Source: Acanthamoeba castellanii str. Neff (Eukaryota > Discosea > Longamoebia > Acanthamoebidae). From it: DNA of 64,000 nucleotides. A program made the translations under genes and the position numbers. The notes below the pieces were generated by a model, which had not been told where the DNA came from, did not search any database, and saw nothing but the letters and a program-made list of their open reading frames with translations. The stretch is taken from the NCBI RefSeq assembly GCF_000313135.1, contig NW_004457712.1:1310822-1374821 (forward strand). Direction: 5' to 3'. Positions 11,159-22,185 of this stretch are shown here, one piece after another (within the stretch, counting starts at the first letter, position 1; every line of letters starts with the position of its first letter).

Positions 11159-12659
11159 ATGGCGGGCTATTCGGATCTCGACCGCCAGATTGAGCAGTTG
11201 AAGCGATGCGAAATCATCAAGGAGTCGGAGGTGAAGGCCCTGTGCGCCAAGGCGCGAGAGATTTTGGTTGAGGAGAGCAACGTTCAAAGCGTCGATTCTC
11301 CCGTTACCGTACGAATGCGCTTCCATTTATTACTGCATACTGCCGCCATTTTCACCCTGCAGCCCTCCAGCCCTCTCTTTCCATCTGCCGTCCTCACCCC
11401 ACCCATTCATATGCATACATGTAGATTTGCGGCGACATCCATGGTCAATTCTACGATCTCAAGGAATTGTTCAAGATCGGCGGCGACTGCCCTCAGACCA
11501 ACTACCTTTTCTTGGGTGATTTTGTGGACCGAGGCTTCTATTCAGTCGAGACCTTCCTTCTTCTTGTTGCCTTGAAGGTACGACACAGCCCTCATCTTGC
11601 CCAGCCCTTGCATCATTCGTCCCCCCTCCCCCAGTTTGAAATCTTCGACGTCCTTGCTAATTCAAATCGGTGCAGGTACGGTACCCTGATCGGATCACGC
11701 TGATCCGCGGAAACCACGAGAGCCGGCAGATCACCCAGGTCTATGGCTTCTACGACGAGTGCCTGCGCAAGTACGGCTCTGTCAACGTGTGGAGATATTG
11801 TACAGAACTGTTCGACTACATCTCGCTGTCGGCCATGGTCGACGGAAGGATCTTCAACGTCCACGGCGGTCTTTCCCCCTCTATCACAACGCTCGATCAG
11901 GTCTGCCTTCCTTCCTCGCCCGTGCTTGCTTCTGCCTTTACCTGCGCTGCTCGTTGGCGTGTGCTCACTGTGCGTGCGTCTTCCCTTTGCTCAGATCCGA
12001 GCGATCGACAGAAAGCAGGAGGTTCCTCATGAGGGACCTATGTGCGACCTCCTGTGGTCTGACCCAGAGGGTACGCTCTCCGCTGCGCTTGCAAATGAGT
12101 GGCAAGCAACGAGCATTGTTAACTTTAGTGTCCGCTGCCGTTCTAGACATCGACGGCTGGGGCTTGAGCCCTCGCGGTGCTGGCTACCTGTTCGGAGGCG
12201 ACGTGGTGTCGCAGGTGAGACTCCCCCTTCTTTGTCCGGTTGTTCTTTCGTGTCTGCTTGGCTGTTCTCATGCGCTCTTGAATGTTCTTCTCCTCACTCT
12301 TGCAGTTCAACCATGCCAACAACATCGACCTCATCTGCCGAGCACATCAGCTGGTGATGGAGGGGTACAAGCACATGTTCAACGAGACCCTCGTCACTGT
12401 GTGGTCAGCGCCCAACTACTGCTATCGGTACCCAAGCCTTACCCCTTCGAGTGTTCCTCTCCCTTCTCTCCCTCTTCAACCCCACTGACCCCTTGCTCGC
12501 CGTGGCCCTCTTCACTCTTCGCTACGCAGTTGTGGAAACGTGGCGGCTATCCTTGAGCTGGACGAGCACCTCAACAGGAACTTCAAGATTTTCGAAGCCG
12601 CGCCCCAGGAGGTCCGAGGCGTGCCCGCCAAGAGACCCGCCCCCGACTACTTCCTCTGA
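11159..12659 (+). CDS. PPP4C: Serine/threonine protein phosphatase 4 catalytic subunit
   Basis: The product matches the PP4 catalytic subunit almost throughout. It starts [20 protein letters not shown], and the first exon is 11159-11308, exactly 50 codons. The metallophosphatase motifs are all present: [39 protein letters not shown] and [10 protein letters not shown]. The protein ends in PAPDYFL, the methylated DYFL tail typical of PP2A, PP4 and PP6 that controls regulatory-subunit binding. PP4-specific stretches ([40 protein letters not shown]) separate it from PP2A and PP6. Total length is about 305 residues, normal for the family. Six or so introns of about 60-130 bases interrupt it. In other eukaryotes PP4 acts in DNA-damage recovery, centrosome maturation and splicing-factor dephosphorylation. 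Confidence 0.96.
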
Positions 12660-13237
12660 ACGAGGTCGTTCCTCGGAGCCAACCCAGCTCGCTCTCTCTT
12701 CTCCACCAACAACTTCCTCTTCTTGTCACCGCCACAAGAGCAACGCACGCTGCGACGAGTGCCTTCGCCAGCCGTGCGCACTTGCCCAGTGGCTAGCCGT
12801 ACAACACACATCTTTTCCACAGTGTGGCGTCGTGTTCTTCGCCTGGCAATCAATGCACACACAACACCCCAACCATTGTTCTTGTCACCATCATCACCAT
12901 CATCAAGTGGTGGCTCCTCTCCTTGCGTCGCACTGGGCGAAGCTTGCTACGTTACCACCGGTTGGTGCGCAACAGCAACGCGGAATTTCAAATATTGGTA
13001 GCCAAGGCACGCGTGTCGACACTCAGTTTTTGGCAGTCCACGTCACGGCGGAGTTTGAATGAGAGCGAAAGCGGGCGTACGATTGGCCGCAAGGGGGGAT
13101 CGCGACCATTGGCCGGGGGTTGCGCCAACGCGGAGGCCACCAATTTATGTGCGGGGGCCACGGAGAGGGCTTTTTGTAGCTTTGTTCTTCGCGCAGTCCA
13201 CCAAACCACCCTTCTTCTTCTACCCCTCTACATCAAC
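12660..13237. other. Intergenic region upstream of actophorin
   Basis: These 578 bases hold the PP4 3' flank and the actophorin promoter. A CAT/CACCA-rich patch occurs near 12880-12905. No RNA gene or convincing ORF is visible. The two ATTGGCCG boxes described separately are the only regulatory candidates I see. Confidence 0.4.
13082..13115 (-). promoter_or_regulatory. Paired ATTGGCCG (inverted CCAAT) boxes of the actophorin promoter
   Basis: The 8-mer ATTGGCCG occurs at 13082-13089 and again at 13108-13115, 26 bases apart and about 125-155 bases before the start codon. A forward CCAAT lies at 13140-13144. The spacing and repetition suggest CCAAT-box-type activator sites for a highly expressed gene. 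This is inferred from sequence only. Confidence 0.45.
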
Positions 13238-13786
13238 ATGTCCGGCATTGCTGTCTCTGACGATTGCGTCCAGAAGTTCAACGAGCTCAAGCTCGGCCAC
13301 CAGCACCGTTATGTCACCTTCAAGATGAACGCCTCCAACACCGAGGTGGTCGTCGAGCACGTCGGTGGCCCCAACGCCACCTACGAGGATTTCAAGTCGC
13401 AGCTCCCCGAGAGGGACTGCCGCTATGCCATCTTCGACTACGAGTTCCAGGTTGACGGCGGTCAGAGGAACAAGATCACCTTCATCCTCTGGTACGATCA
13501 TCAATCCATAGTCCTCCTTTTCCTTTACCGCTCTCTATTGGAAGTGGGGGCGACTTGATTGTTAGAATTGGCGCTTTTCACGACCATTTGTACAGCTTCT
13601 TACCCTCTTGTTCCTCATTTTAGGGCTCCCGACTCTGCCCCCATCAAGTCCAAGATGATGTACACCTCCACCAAGGACTCCATCAAGAAGAAGCTCGTCG
13701 GCATTCAGGTTGAGGTCCAGGCCACCGACGCCGCTGAGATCTCCGAGGATGCCGTCTCCGAGAGGGCCAAGAAGGACGTCAAATAG
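13238..13786 (+). CDS. Actophorin (ADF/cofilin family actin-severing protein)
   Basis: There are two exons, 13238-13491 and 13624-13786, with the tryptophan codon of ILW split by the intron. Together they give 138 residues, the exact length of Acanthamoeba actophorin, and I recognise the sequence throughout. It starts MSGIAVSDDCVQKFNEL, with the N-terminal Ser that is phosphorylated to inactivate ADF/cofilins. The core has YAIFDYEFQV and KNKITFILW-like strands. The long helix contains PIKSKMMYTSTKDSIKKKL, the actin-binding KMMY and KKL region. The protein binds ADP-actin monomers and filaments, severs and depolymerises filaments, and drives turnover of the amoeba cortex. The gene is compact and has paired CCAAT-type boxes upstream, in line with high expression. 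It is the best species marker in the window. Confidence 0.98.
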
Positions 13787-14194
13787 ACGACTTCCCTCTG
13801 TCCCCACCTCTGCTCCCTAGTGAGACTAGAGCGAGGAGGCGATCGTGTACTAGTTAAATCTACACATCCCACCCTGGCTCTCGCCTCTCTTCTGTGCCGC
13901 TGATGTCGCATCCGATCTTGGATGCCCCACCAGCGGCCATCCGTAACATAACTCAAAAACTTAAAAAATATTCAACATACCTTCTCGCCCCATTCCTTGC
14001 ATTCTTTCCACACGCGCTGAAATTCTGCGGAAGTTGTCTCCTTATTTTATTCGCAGCGAGTAGAAGCACAAATCGGGAGTGATTCAGCAACAATCAAGCG
14101 TTGAAAGCAACATCAGACGTCCGAATCGATCAGTAGAGCCTGCACGAAGCCGGATAGAAAGCTAATCAAACGGTAGAACCAAGATCTCACCTTC
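13787..14194. other. Intergenic region, no gene seen
   Basis: These 408 bases contain the actophorin 3' flank (CT-rich, then AT-rich around 13945-13985) and the leader of the C2-SNARE gene. Nothing beyond possible untranslated sequence is visible. Confidence 0.4.
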
Positions 14195-15907
14195 ATGTCG
14201 AGGAAATCGGACAAAGTAATCATCGAGCGCGAGTCGTGGGAGACGCCAGGCAGCCCCGACTACCTGGCCGCGAAGCTCACCATCGTCAATGCGCAGGTGG
14301 CCCTGCGGCCCGGCCGCAAGAAGGGCCAGCTTGGCGATGCGCCCGACCCCTACGTCGAGATCGAGTACGCGGGCCGCATCTGGGAGACCGCCCTGGTGCG
14401 TGCCACCCAGCAGCCCAAGTGGAACGAGACCTTCGAGGTGCCCATCCCGCCCGAACGACGCAACCAGCTGGGCGAGATCGGCATCCGGGTGTGGGATCGC
14501 AACAACAGCAAGAAGAAGGGCACCAAGGGCCAGATCTTCCTGGGCGAGGTGCGCCTCTCGTTGGGCGACTTCGGCGGGGTGAACTTCGAGTACGTGGAGC
14601 CGCGGCGCTACCGACTGCGCGCGAGGTCGCCCACATCCAAGGACGACTCTGTCGATGGTAACATCACGTTCAAGATCGGCATGGTCCTCCCCAAGAAGCG
14701 AGCCTTCCAAGAGTACTCTAACCCCACCAAGATTGCCCCCCCGGTGCCGGCACGAGATTTCTAACTTCCTTTCCTTCTCCCATCTCCTGCAACCAGCTTG
14801 CATCCTACGGGACCCAACGGCGAACGCTCCACGCAGAGCTTGTACGCCCCCCCCCCCTCCGCTTTCGCTCTCTCTTCGTTCTTCGTTCTTTGTTCTTTGT
14901 TTTCCTCGCGACGACATTTTTTTCTTTATCTTGGGCTTGTTCAGAATAAGGACCCCGGCCTGACTGACGCACCGCCGTTGCTGTTCCTGCAGGATCGCCG
15001 AGTCCGAGTCCATTGCCGATGACTCGTATGAAAGCGTCATGCGCTCGCTGGTATGCTACACTCTTTTCTCTCCCTTGTTCCAACAATCGTCATCCATCTA
15101 AACAATCGCTATCGTTCGCGCGAACAGGCACTCGCAGAGAACACGCGCCAAATCGGAGCCGACACGCTCGAGAGCCTCGGCAAGCAGGGCGACCAGCTCC
15201 GGCGGATTCAGGAGGAGATGGACGACATCGAGGAGCTGCAGGATCGTGCTGACCGCTCGATGCGGACCATCACCTCCGTGGGTGGTGCTCTGGCCAACAA
15301 GTTCGCCCCGAAGAAGAGCCGCAGGGTGCGCCTACACACGCACACACACCACAACAAAACACACACGCACACACGCACACTCACGGTTCCCTTGACAATC
15401 GATCCCGCACAGGACCACGTGACGAAGGGCGACAAGATGCGGGACAAGCAGAAGCCGGGACGAGACACGGCGCTGGAAGAGGCCGAGGAGGAAGAGGAGG
15501 AGCGCATCCGCCAGCACAAGCGATCGGGCCAGCACTTCCGCGGCAAGCACAACGACCGCGGCGACCGCTCGTCGAACCTCTACAAGGAGGACTTCTCGCA
15601 CCTCGGCCAGGACTCGCAGCAAAAGATCAAAGAAACCGACAAGGGTCTCGACCGGATATCCGATCTGCTCGACGACATGAAGCTCATCGCGCTCGGTACC
15701 GTCCTTCTTCTTCTTCGTTCTTCTGCAAGGGCCGTGCGCACCATGGCTGACCACATTTTTTTTTTTTAAAATGTTCATTTTGGCGCGGTAGACATGGGCG
15801 ATGAGATCAACGACCACAACAGGAGGCTGGAGATCCTCAACCGCGACATCGACACGGCCAACGTGCGCATGAAGCAAACCAACCGGAAGATCAAGGATCG
15901 CCTCTGA
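14195..15907 (+). CDS. C2 domain fused to a SNAP-25-type Qbc-SNARE
   Basis: The N-terminal part (exon 14195-14712) is a C2 domain with DAPDPYVEIEYAGRIWET, KWNETFEVPIP and FLGEVRLSLGDF. Exon 14797-14841 and an exon starting at 14993 join it in frame: the intron phases (2 and 2) fit exactly. Two SNARE helices follow. The first is Qb-like (ALAENTRQIGADTLESLGKQ, then GDQLRRIQEEMDDI). The second is Qc-like (QKIKETDKGLDRISDLLDDM, then EINDHNRRLEILNRDIDTAN). A charged linker of SNAP-25 type separates them. There is no transmembrane segment and no obvious palmitoylated Cys cluster, so the C2 domain may supply membrane binding. The calcium loops look weakened, since loop 3 reads WDRNNSKKK instead of D-x-D. 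A membrane-fusion role is well supported; calcium control is doubtful. Confidence 0.85.
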
Positions 15908-16119
15908 TCAGGGGACAGCGGGCTGTTGGCTTATTTATGGCTTATTTATTTATTTTTTTGGCCTTGGCGGTTCGCCTCCAGAACCGCAAGCGGACACCAG
16001 CGACTGTACAGCGACCCTTCTTCTCCGCTGCCTGCGCCATAACCCAGCCACCAGCACCAAATACATCCGCGCAAACAAAGGGCTCTTCTTCTTCATGTTG
16101 TTGTTGTTGTGTGGAATGG

Positions 16120-18018
16120 TCAGACAGTGATGGCCTCCACGGTGCCCATGGCCGACCGCGCGTCGTAGAAGAACAGATTGTGCACCTCAGGCTCGCCTGC
16201 ACGGAGGAACACACCGCACACACGACACGTGCTTAGCGCGATGACACTCACGCGCAGAGAAAGAGGCAGAGGGAGATCGCACCCTTGGCCGAGATGACCT
16301 TGATGACCTGTTGACCGAGGATGCCGCCCACAATCGCGCAGATCGGGCTCAGCTCCGCTCCCGCCGTTCTCGCCGTCTCACTGAAGGGAAAAAGCAGAAA
16401 AGAGAGTGCCGCACGAGCAGGAGACTCAGTCTCTGATCGCACGCGCACACAGCAACGGACACACGCACGCGGAGAACGCACAGCAGGAAATCGTCGGTGA
16501 GGAAGTTGTCTCGCAGGCTATGCTTCTTGAGGAAAGCGTTCTTCTGCTCCACGAGCCTCGCTTGCTCATCGCTGGTGAGGCCGTACGGGCGGCGGCCGTG
16601 TTCCCCGCTCCACATGTACAACACTTCACCGCACACACGCACACGCACACACGCACCTTCAGTGAATTGACTGCGCGGGAGGGAGGGGTGAAGTCATGGC
16701 GGTGCACGCGTACGTAGGGAGGCAAAGAAGAGTTTGGGTACTCGTCGCATGGAAGCATGGCCCCAGTTCACCTTGTGCACGATGTCGAACAGCGGCGAGG
16801 CGGCAACAACGGTGCCTGTACCACACACACACACACCCCGCACACACACACACACACACACACGACACACACACGTGAGGAAGGCGCGAAAATGATCATC
16901 TTCAGCGGGAGCGAGACCTGTCTTGGGCGCGGGAGGCTCTTCGGCTTCGGTGCGTTGACGTTTGACCGGCGGCTGCGCGTCGACGGCGCCGCTGCGCTTG
17001 CCATTCTCCTTCTCCTTCTCGTCCTCCTTCGGCTTCTCCTCCTCCCTGGCGTGGCACGACACGCAACACACACCGCACGCGGTGGGTCAGCCAAGTGGTC
17101 GCCGGCGCGCGCGCCGGGCGAAGCTGAGACGGGGATAGCGCACACAATGTAGCTGTGGCCGCCCAGATCGGCGAAGAAGAAGGCGCGGTAGCCGAACGAG
17201 TCGGCGGCGTAGAAGGGGATGCCGTGCTTGCGGCAGATACCGTTCACCTTCTCCTGCACCGGGCCGCACACAACACGACACGACACGACACGACCAACGA
17301 CACGACACGACCAACGACACGACACGACCAACGACACGATACGACCAACGACACGATACGACCAACGACACGACACGACACGACACGACACGACACGACA
17401 CGACACGACACGACACGACACGACACGGCCAACGACACGACACGACACGACACACAACAAGACGTGGGGCGAGGTCAGCACAACAGCTGTGTGTAGGATT
17501 GCGCGTGGGCGACGTGGGGCGACGAACGATGGTGGCCAGGGTCTGGGTGGAGATGCAGATGACGTTGAAGGCGCGCAGGTAGTCCTCGTCCTTGTCGGCG
17601 ATGTCGGCGCTCTCGAACGTGAGCTTGGCCTGCGGGTTCAGCACCTGGATGCGCTCCAGCGCCTCTGCCCTCTTGAGGTGCCACATCAAGGAATGAATTA
17701 AATTCGTGTAGCAAGATCAAAAAGGATGAAAGATGGACGGCATACCGTCTTGCCGACGTCCTCCTCGCGTAGAAAGAACTGGGCGGCCAAATCGGATGGG
17801 CGGATGGGATCCCGGTCGAGGATGGTGACGTTGTTGACACCGGCAAGCACCAGATTCTTGCACACCTCGGTGAGGATGCCGCGAAAGCCGGCCAGCAGCA
17901 CATTCGCCACGCGCAGCCGCTTCTGGGCATCGGCGCCCCACAGCCGGATCTGGCGATCGTAGAGGGCTGCCTCCTCTTCCGTCAAAGACGATGCCGCTGA
18001 TGTGGGCTCCACCTCCAT
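16120..18018 (-). CDS. SAE1: SUMO-activating enzyme subunit 1 (AOS1)
   Basis: The minus-strand product starts MEVEPTSAASSLTEEEAALY and continues with DRQIRLWGADAQKRLRVANV, the ThiF/E1 signature of AOS1. Next come VTILDRDPIRPSDLAAQFFL and a downstream exon with RAEALERIQVLNPQAKL. FYAADSFGYRAFFFADLGGH matches the AOS1 form rather than NAE1. The last exons are AELSPICAIVGGILGQQVI and NLFFYDARSAMGTVEAI, ending at 16120. AOS1 pairs with UBA2 to adenylate SUMO; it lacks the catalytic cysteine, which sits in UBA2. An inserted lysine/glutamate-rich segment (KPKEDEKEKENGKRSG, then PPVKRQR) resembles a nuclear localisation signal. There are many introns, several filled with CA or GACAC repeats. It is head-to-head with the 5-hydroxyisourate hydrolase gene. 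Confidence 0.9.
16822..16879. repeat. CA microsatellite in a SAE1 intron
   Basis: A nearly pure (CA)n tract with a few CG and GA interruptions lies between coding exons of the SAE1 gene. It has no coding sense in the SAE1 frame. Confidence 0.85.
17269..17458. repeat. GACAC pentanucleotide satellite in a SAE1 intron
   Basis: About 190 bases consist of tandem ACGAC/GACAC pentamers, periodically interrupted by CCAACGACACGA units in the left half and pure pentamers in the right half. The tract sits between the SAE1 exons encoding EKVNGICRKHG and IADKDEDYLRAF, so it is intronic. Open frames across it are repeat artefacts. The same pentamer (as GTGTC) recurs just after the neighbouring hydrolase stop codon near 18604-18628. 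Confidence 0.9.
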
Positions 18019-18079
18019 CTTGTGCTGTTGGCCAATTTGTTTTCTCCCTGCTTTTCCTGTTGTGTTTTGATTTCCCGTG
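18019..18079. promoter_or_regulatory. 61-base bidirectional promoter between SAE1 and the 5-hydroxyisourate hydrolase gene
   Basis: Only 61 bases separate the two divergent start codons (complement of 18016-18018, and 18080). The stretch is T-rich on the plus strand and has no clear TATA box. Transcription of both genes must start within or inside this short interval, unless one gene uses a start further downstream. Confidence 0.55.
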
Positions 18080-18578
18080 ATGGCCACATCCTCACTGTCT
18101 TCACATGCTCTGGACACGACTCTGGGCAAGCCGGCTGCAGGAATGCCCGTGACCCTGTTTGCCAACGCGCAAGGTCTCACCATCACTCTCCCACTTGCAT
18201 TCGGGAGTAATCTGCGATCTTTACTAACAACATTGCGTGCCCACAGGCGAGGACTGGACGGAGCTCAGCAAGGCCGCCACCAACGCCGACGGCCGAGGTA
18301 CTACTCACCACTATGCTGCCCCCCACATCGATGCCGCCTTGTTTGCACTTGTCTCATCCATTTCGCGCTGAACACCAGCCACCAAGGACAACTTCCCCGC
18401 GCTGGCGCCTGGCCTCTACAAGGTGCGCTTCGACACGACGACCTACTTCAGGCAGGCCGGCGTCGAGAAGTTCCTCTACCCCTACGTCGACATCGTCTTC
18501 CAGCTCGAGGCCGGCCAGCACTACCACATCCCCCTCCTCATCAGCGCCCACGGCTACTCCACCTACCGAGGAAGCTGA
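18080..18578 (+). CDS. 5-hydroxyisourate hydrolase (transthyretin-like)
   Basis: There are three exons. The first begins MATSSLSSHALDTTLGKPAA, with the family histidine in SSHALDT. The second encodes EDWTELSKAATNADGR. The third starts TKDNFPALAPGLYKVRFDT and ends HIPLLISAHGYSTYRGS. The C-terminal YRGS tetrapeptide separates true hydrolases from hormone-carrying transthyretins. The enzyme hydrolyses 5-hydroxyisourate to OHCU in urate breakdown, downstream of urate oxidase. I see no C-terminal SKL peroxisomal signal, so a cytosolic location or an N-terminal PTS2-like signal is possible. A GTGTC repeat follows the stop. The gene shares its promoter with SAE1, though no functional link between the two is evident. 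Confidence 0.93.
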
Positions 18579-18784
18579 ACCCGAGCGTGTGCGGTCGTGT
18601 GCGTGTCGTGTCGTGTCGTGTCGTGTGGTTGATAAATAACAACGCTCATTTATGTAAACGAGAGTAGAACATGTTAGAAGGAAGAAGAAAGGAGATGAAG
18701 GAAGAAGCTTGCGCCTCCGTCCCCGGCTTAGAAGGACGGTGCTGGCAAGCTCTTGGCGGTGCTCGTGGTGGCGGGCAGATGCGA

Positions 18785-21700
18785 CTAGAAGAGCTTCTTG
18801 ACGACGTCCTTGCGGGCCATGGTGACGTTGTTGGGCAGGGCCACTACGACGGCCGTCTCCTGGTTGTAACGGAAGTGGTCGGCGACTGTTTGGAAAGAAG
18901 AAGAAGAAGAAGGAGACGTGAGGTGTGAGATGGGCCAAGACCAACGCAAACAAACAATGATGAGGCCAATGAAGGTGGAATGCAGGAGGTGGGAGAGCGT
19001 ACCGACGATGTCGCCATACTTCTTCATCGTGTACTCGAGGAGCTTGTTCTGCTTGACCTTACGGAAGTTCCACGTGATGATGTAGGGTCCGGTGGAGGTG
19101 ACGATGCTACGCTCCTCATCGGATTCGCCGACGTTGAATCGCGCCGGCGTGAAGCTCACCTTCCCCTCCATCAGTTCAACGTGCTCGGGCTTGAGCCTCA
19201 GGATACGCGGCACGGGCTTCTCCTTGCCCATCGTCGACTGTTAGCCCAAACAAAGAAGAAAACGCAAACGATGGTTTGTCAGCAAAGCAAATTCGCAGCA
19301 CTGCGCGCAGGAACGAGTGTCGGGCGACGGAAATAGGACCTCGAAACCGGTAGTTCCCCTCTCCAGGGCAGTGGAGGCCACAAGCAGGTAATTGCGGCAG
19401 GTGGCCAGAATCCACTTGCCATCGGCGGTGACATCAATACCGATGATGGGGTCTACACACACACACACACACACACCAGAAAGAGCGCCAGAGTTAGGCC
19501 TGTGCATCGCAGAAGTGACGAGAAGAAGCGAAAAAGGACTGGTGACGTACCACCGAGACCGGGGAGGGTAGTCTTGGCTCGTGGCTTGAGCCGGGCCAGA
19601 GGGTCGATGTCCCTCGAGAAGGTCTTATCAGAGAACAGCCGGATCTCACCCTTGCGGCTGCCCATCACCATGTGACCGTTCTCGGTGGTCGCCATGCAGC
19701 TCAGAGCAGGCGCGGACTTGCCGTACATGTAGCTGCACCGCAACAAGGAAGACGGGGAGCGCCCACACATAATCAAGGAGTTGATCATCGATTGCTGGGA
19801 AGAAATGGGGTGACGAACCTGCGGCTCGACACCTGCTTCTCGCCTGGCAGGCGAGGGTCGAGGCGGTAGAAGGACTGGCCGTTGAGGCCCATCAGAGTAG
19901 GCGTGGACGTCGTTTGTGCGTACTTGGTCTCCGGGCACACTTCCTTGATGGGGTACTCCCTGGCCGTTTTCTGAGCAATAGAAGGAGGAGGAAGGTAAAC
20001 CCAGGATCCAAGCAAGGGAGGGCATGTCAGGGGTGAGGCTAGCTTACCCATTCCTCGACGACGTCACCGCGGGTCAAGTCCATCTTGAAGACCTTGTTCT
20101 GCTCGGTGGGGTGAAGCAAGAGCAGGTTCTCATCTTCGTTGTGGAGCATCAGCCTGTCGCAGTGTCCACGACATCAAACAAGTCAGCGACCACACCAAAG
20201 CTGTTCAACATTCAGCAGCGCTAGGGGGAGGGCGTACTTGCGCGGCTGGAAGCGCTGTCCGCTCGGGGTCTTCACATTCTTAATAGTCGTGCTGAACTTG
20301 AGGCGGTTGTCCGGCGTATGCTTGAACACTCCGATCTGGGAACCGCGCACCACGAAGGAACGATCGTACTTGTAGCCGACGGCAAGAGCGCTGTTCTTGG
20401 CGTTCTTGTCCTGCTCTGATACCTCCTCCTCTTCGTCATCGCTGTCCTCTTCCTCTTCGGGCTGCTCTTCCTCTTCTTCCTCTTCCTCCTCCTCGTGCTT
20501 ATCCCCTGCGGTCTCCGGCTTCTCTTCCACGAATTCCATCTTGTCGAACTCTGTGCGCGACAGTGGCAGTGAGCAACATAGTGGCTGCTACGGCGTAGTA
20601 TCGCGGATCGTACCTTGAATACCATCGTCCTCCTCCATGCCATCGACCTCGTCAGCGTAAGCGCCCAGAATCCAATCGACGTCGTTTTTCTGATACGCGC
20701 AAAACATAAGCAAGTTCGCTCCACCCACAACAGATCAGCTGACGGGACGTACCGCGACTTTGGCGAAGGGAGTAGCGGTGTTCGTCTCCCACAAGAACTT
20801 GGAAATGTCCTGCTTGAAGTCCTCGTTGACCTGCTCGTCGTGGAAGACCAAGCTGAACGTGTGCGTGACGCCCTCGTGGACGTAGGCCCACACAACGGAC
20901 TTGTGGGTCTCATCGAAATAGATGTGCATGTCCGAGCCCACCTGCTGCGCGAGGGTGATGACGCCCGACTGCAAGATGTACAAGTAGTCTGCATGCCCCA
21001 TCAATCCCTGTGAGCAAGCAGCGTTGAAGCACAACGAGGCGGTGGAGTGAGGCGTACACGTGATCGCTTCCTTGGAGTGAACAGTGTTGTTGACGGCGAC
21101 TTGAACCTGGCTCTCGATAAGGAGGAAGGTGCCGGTCGAGGCGCTGTACCGGAAGAAATCAGCCGCGTAGTTGCCGACGCACTTGCCCTGCCTCTTCTGC
21201 TCCACGGGCGGAGGAGGCAGCGGCGATCGCATGAGTTCAATGGAACTGGGCGACAGCGAGTCGGGCGTCATGGCGGGCGTCGCCGGCGTGTGAGGCACAG
21301 AGCTAGACGAAGTGGACTTGATGGGTGTGTGCAGCTGTGCCTCGGCATGCCTCACTGCAGGCTCTCTGTAGAACACACGACAGACATGGGCGGTTGGCTC
21401 AAGACAAGTAGATTGATGAGCAAATCATGAATGCGCACCTGGGCAAGAGAATTGCACGGAGATCGTCGGGGCTAGCGTCTACAGCAGAACGTTCATAGAT
21501 GGCCTCGTACATGGAGTAGCGTAGCCGAGCCTCGAAAAGCTCGACAAAATCGTCCTCCCGATCGAATTCAAAGAGATAGCGGGTTGCAACACCAAACTCA
21601 TCGCTTGTGAATGTCCAACTGAAGGCAGCGCGCTCCAGAGGACCAATCTCTTTGGCCAAGTCCATGCCCTGGTGCAGGGGGAACGTCATCTCGGGCGGCA

Positions 21701-22025
21701 CTGCAGAATCGTGGTTAGGATTACAATGTGCAAGTGGAGGTACACCTAAGAGGGAGGTGGTACGATCGTAGTCCGCATCTCCCTCATCCTCGCGAGTGAT
21801 CTTGAGGATGGCAGTAAAAGATTCGCGACCGTTCTCCAGGTCTGCCCTCGCGGCGTTGTATCTGGTGGAGAGATTTTAGCATCATTACATGCAAGCAAGC
21901 TTGTGGAAGAGGAAAACATACAGGCAAGTCCACGTGCCCGCCTTTTCGATGTAGAAGGTGCCCTCAGCTTGGAGCTTGGGGGCTGCATTCTCGCTCCAGC
22001 CAAGGATCGATTTGAGCAAATTCAT
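18785..22025 (-). CDS. VID27 family protein (beta-propeller)
   Basis: The minus-strand gene has about ten exons. The N-terminus [20 protein letters not shown] is followed by a PH-like half with [20 protein letters not shown]. The middle contains [20 protein letters not shown] and [20 protein letters not shown]. An acidic, glutamate-rich linker (about 20425-20515) leads to the VID27 C-terminal domain: [74 protein letters not shown], then [20 protein letters not shown]. It ends KKLF at 18785. VID27 in yeast and the DEM proteins of plants share this layout. A role in vesicle or vacuole import is proposed in yeast, and the biochemical function is unknown. Another ATG upstream in the same frame (near 22232) would run into the divergent neighbour, so 22025 is preferred. 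Confidence 0.88.
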
Positions 22026-22185
22026 GTCGCGTTCCGATGTGCCTGTTGGCCTCAAGGATGTAAGGATGATTTGAATCTTCGTTGATCTGCGTTCTGCTTT
22101 TGCCGCCTTTTCTTTGGCCAACGGAAATTTTCTGCCGGGGCTGCTGACGTCACACCAGCGGACAAGAAGACGAACACGAAGAGAG

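Noticed and set aside
14162..15040. 292-codon minus-strand open frame
   Set aside because: It is antisense to the C2-SNARE gene, whose plus-strand translation has clear C2 and SNARE motifs and consistent intron phases.
17269..17458. CRISPR-like regular repeats
   Set aside because: Units are 5-12 bases with no unique spacers, inside an intron of a eukaryotic gene, so this is a microsatellite.
16768..17701. Several open frames across the GACAC satellite on both strands
   Set aside because: They encode only repeats such as RVVSC or DTTRH. The tract is an intron of SAE1.
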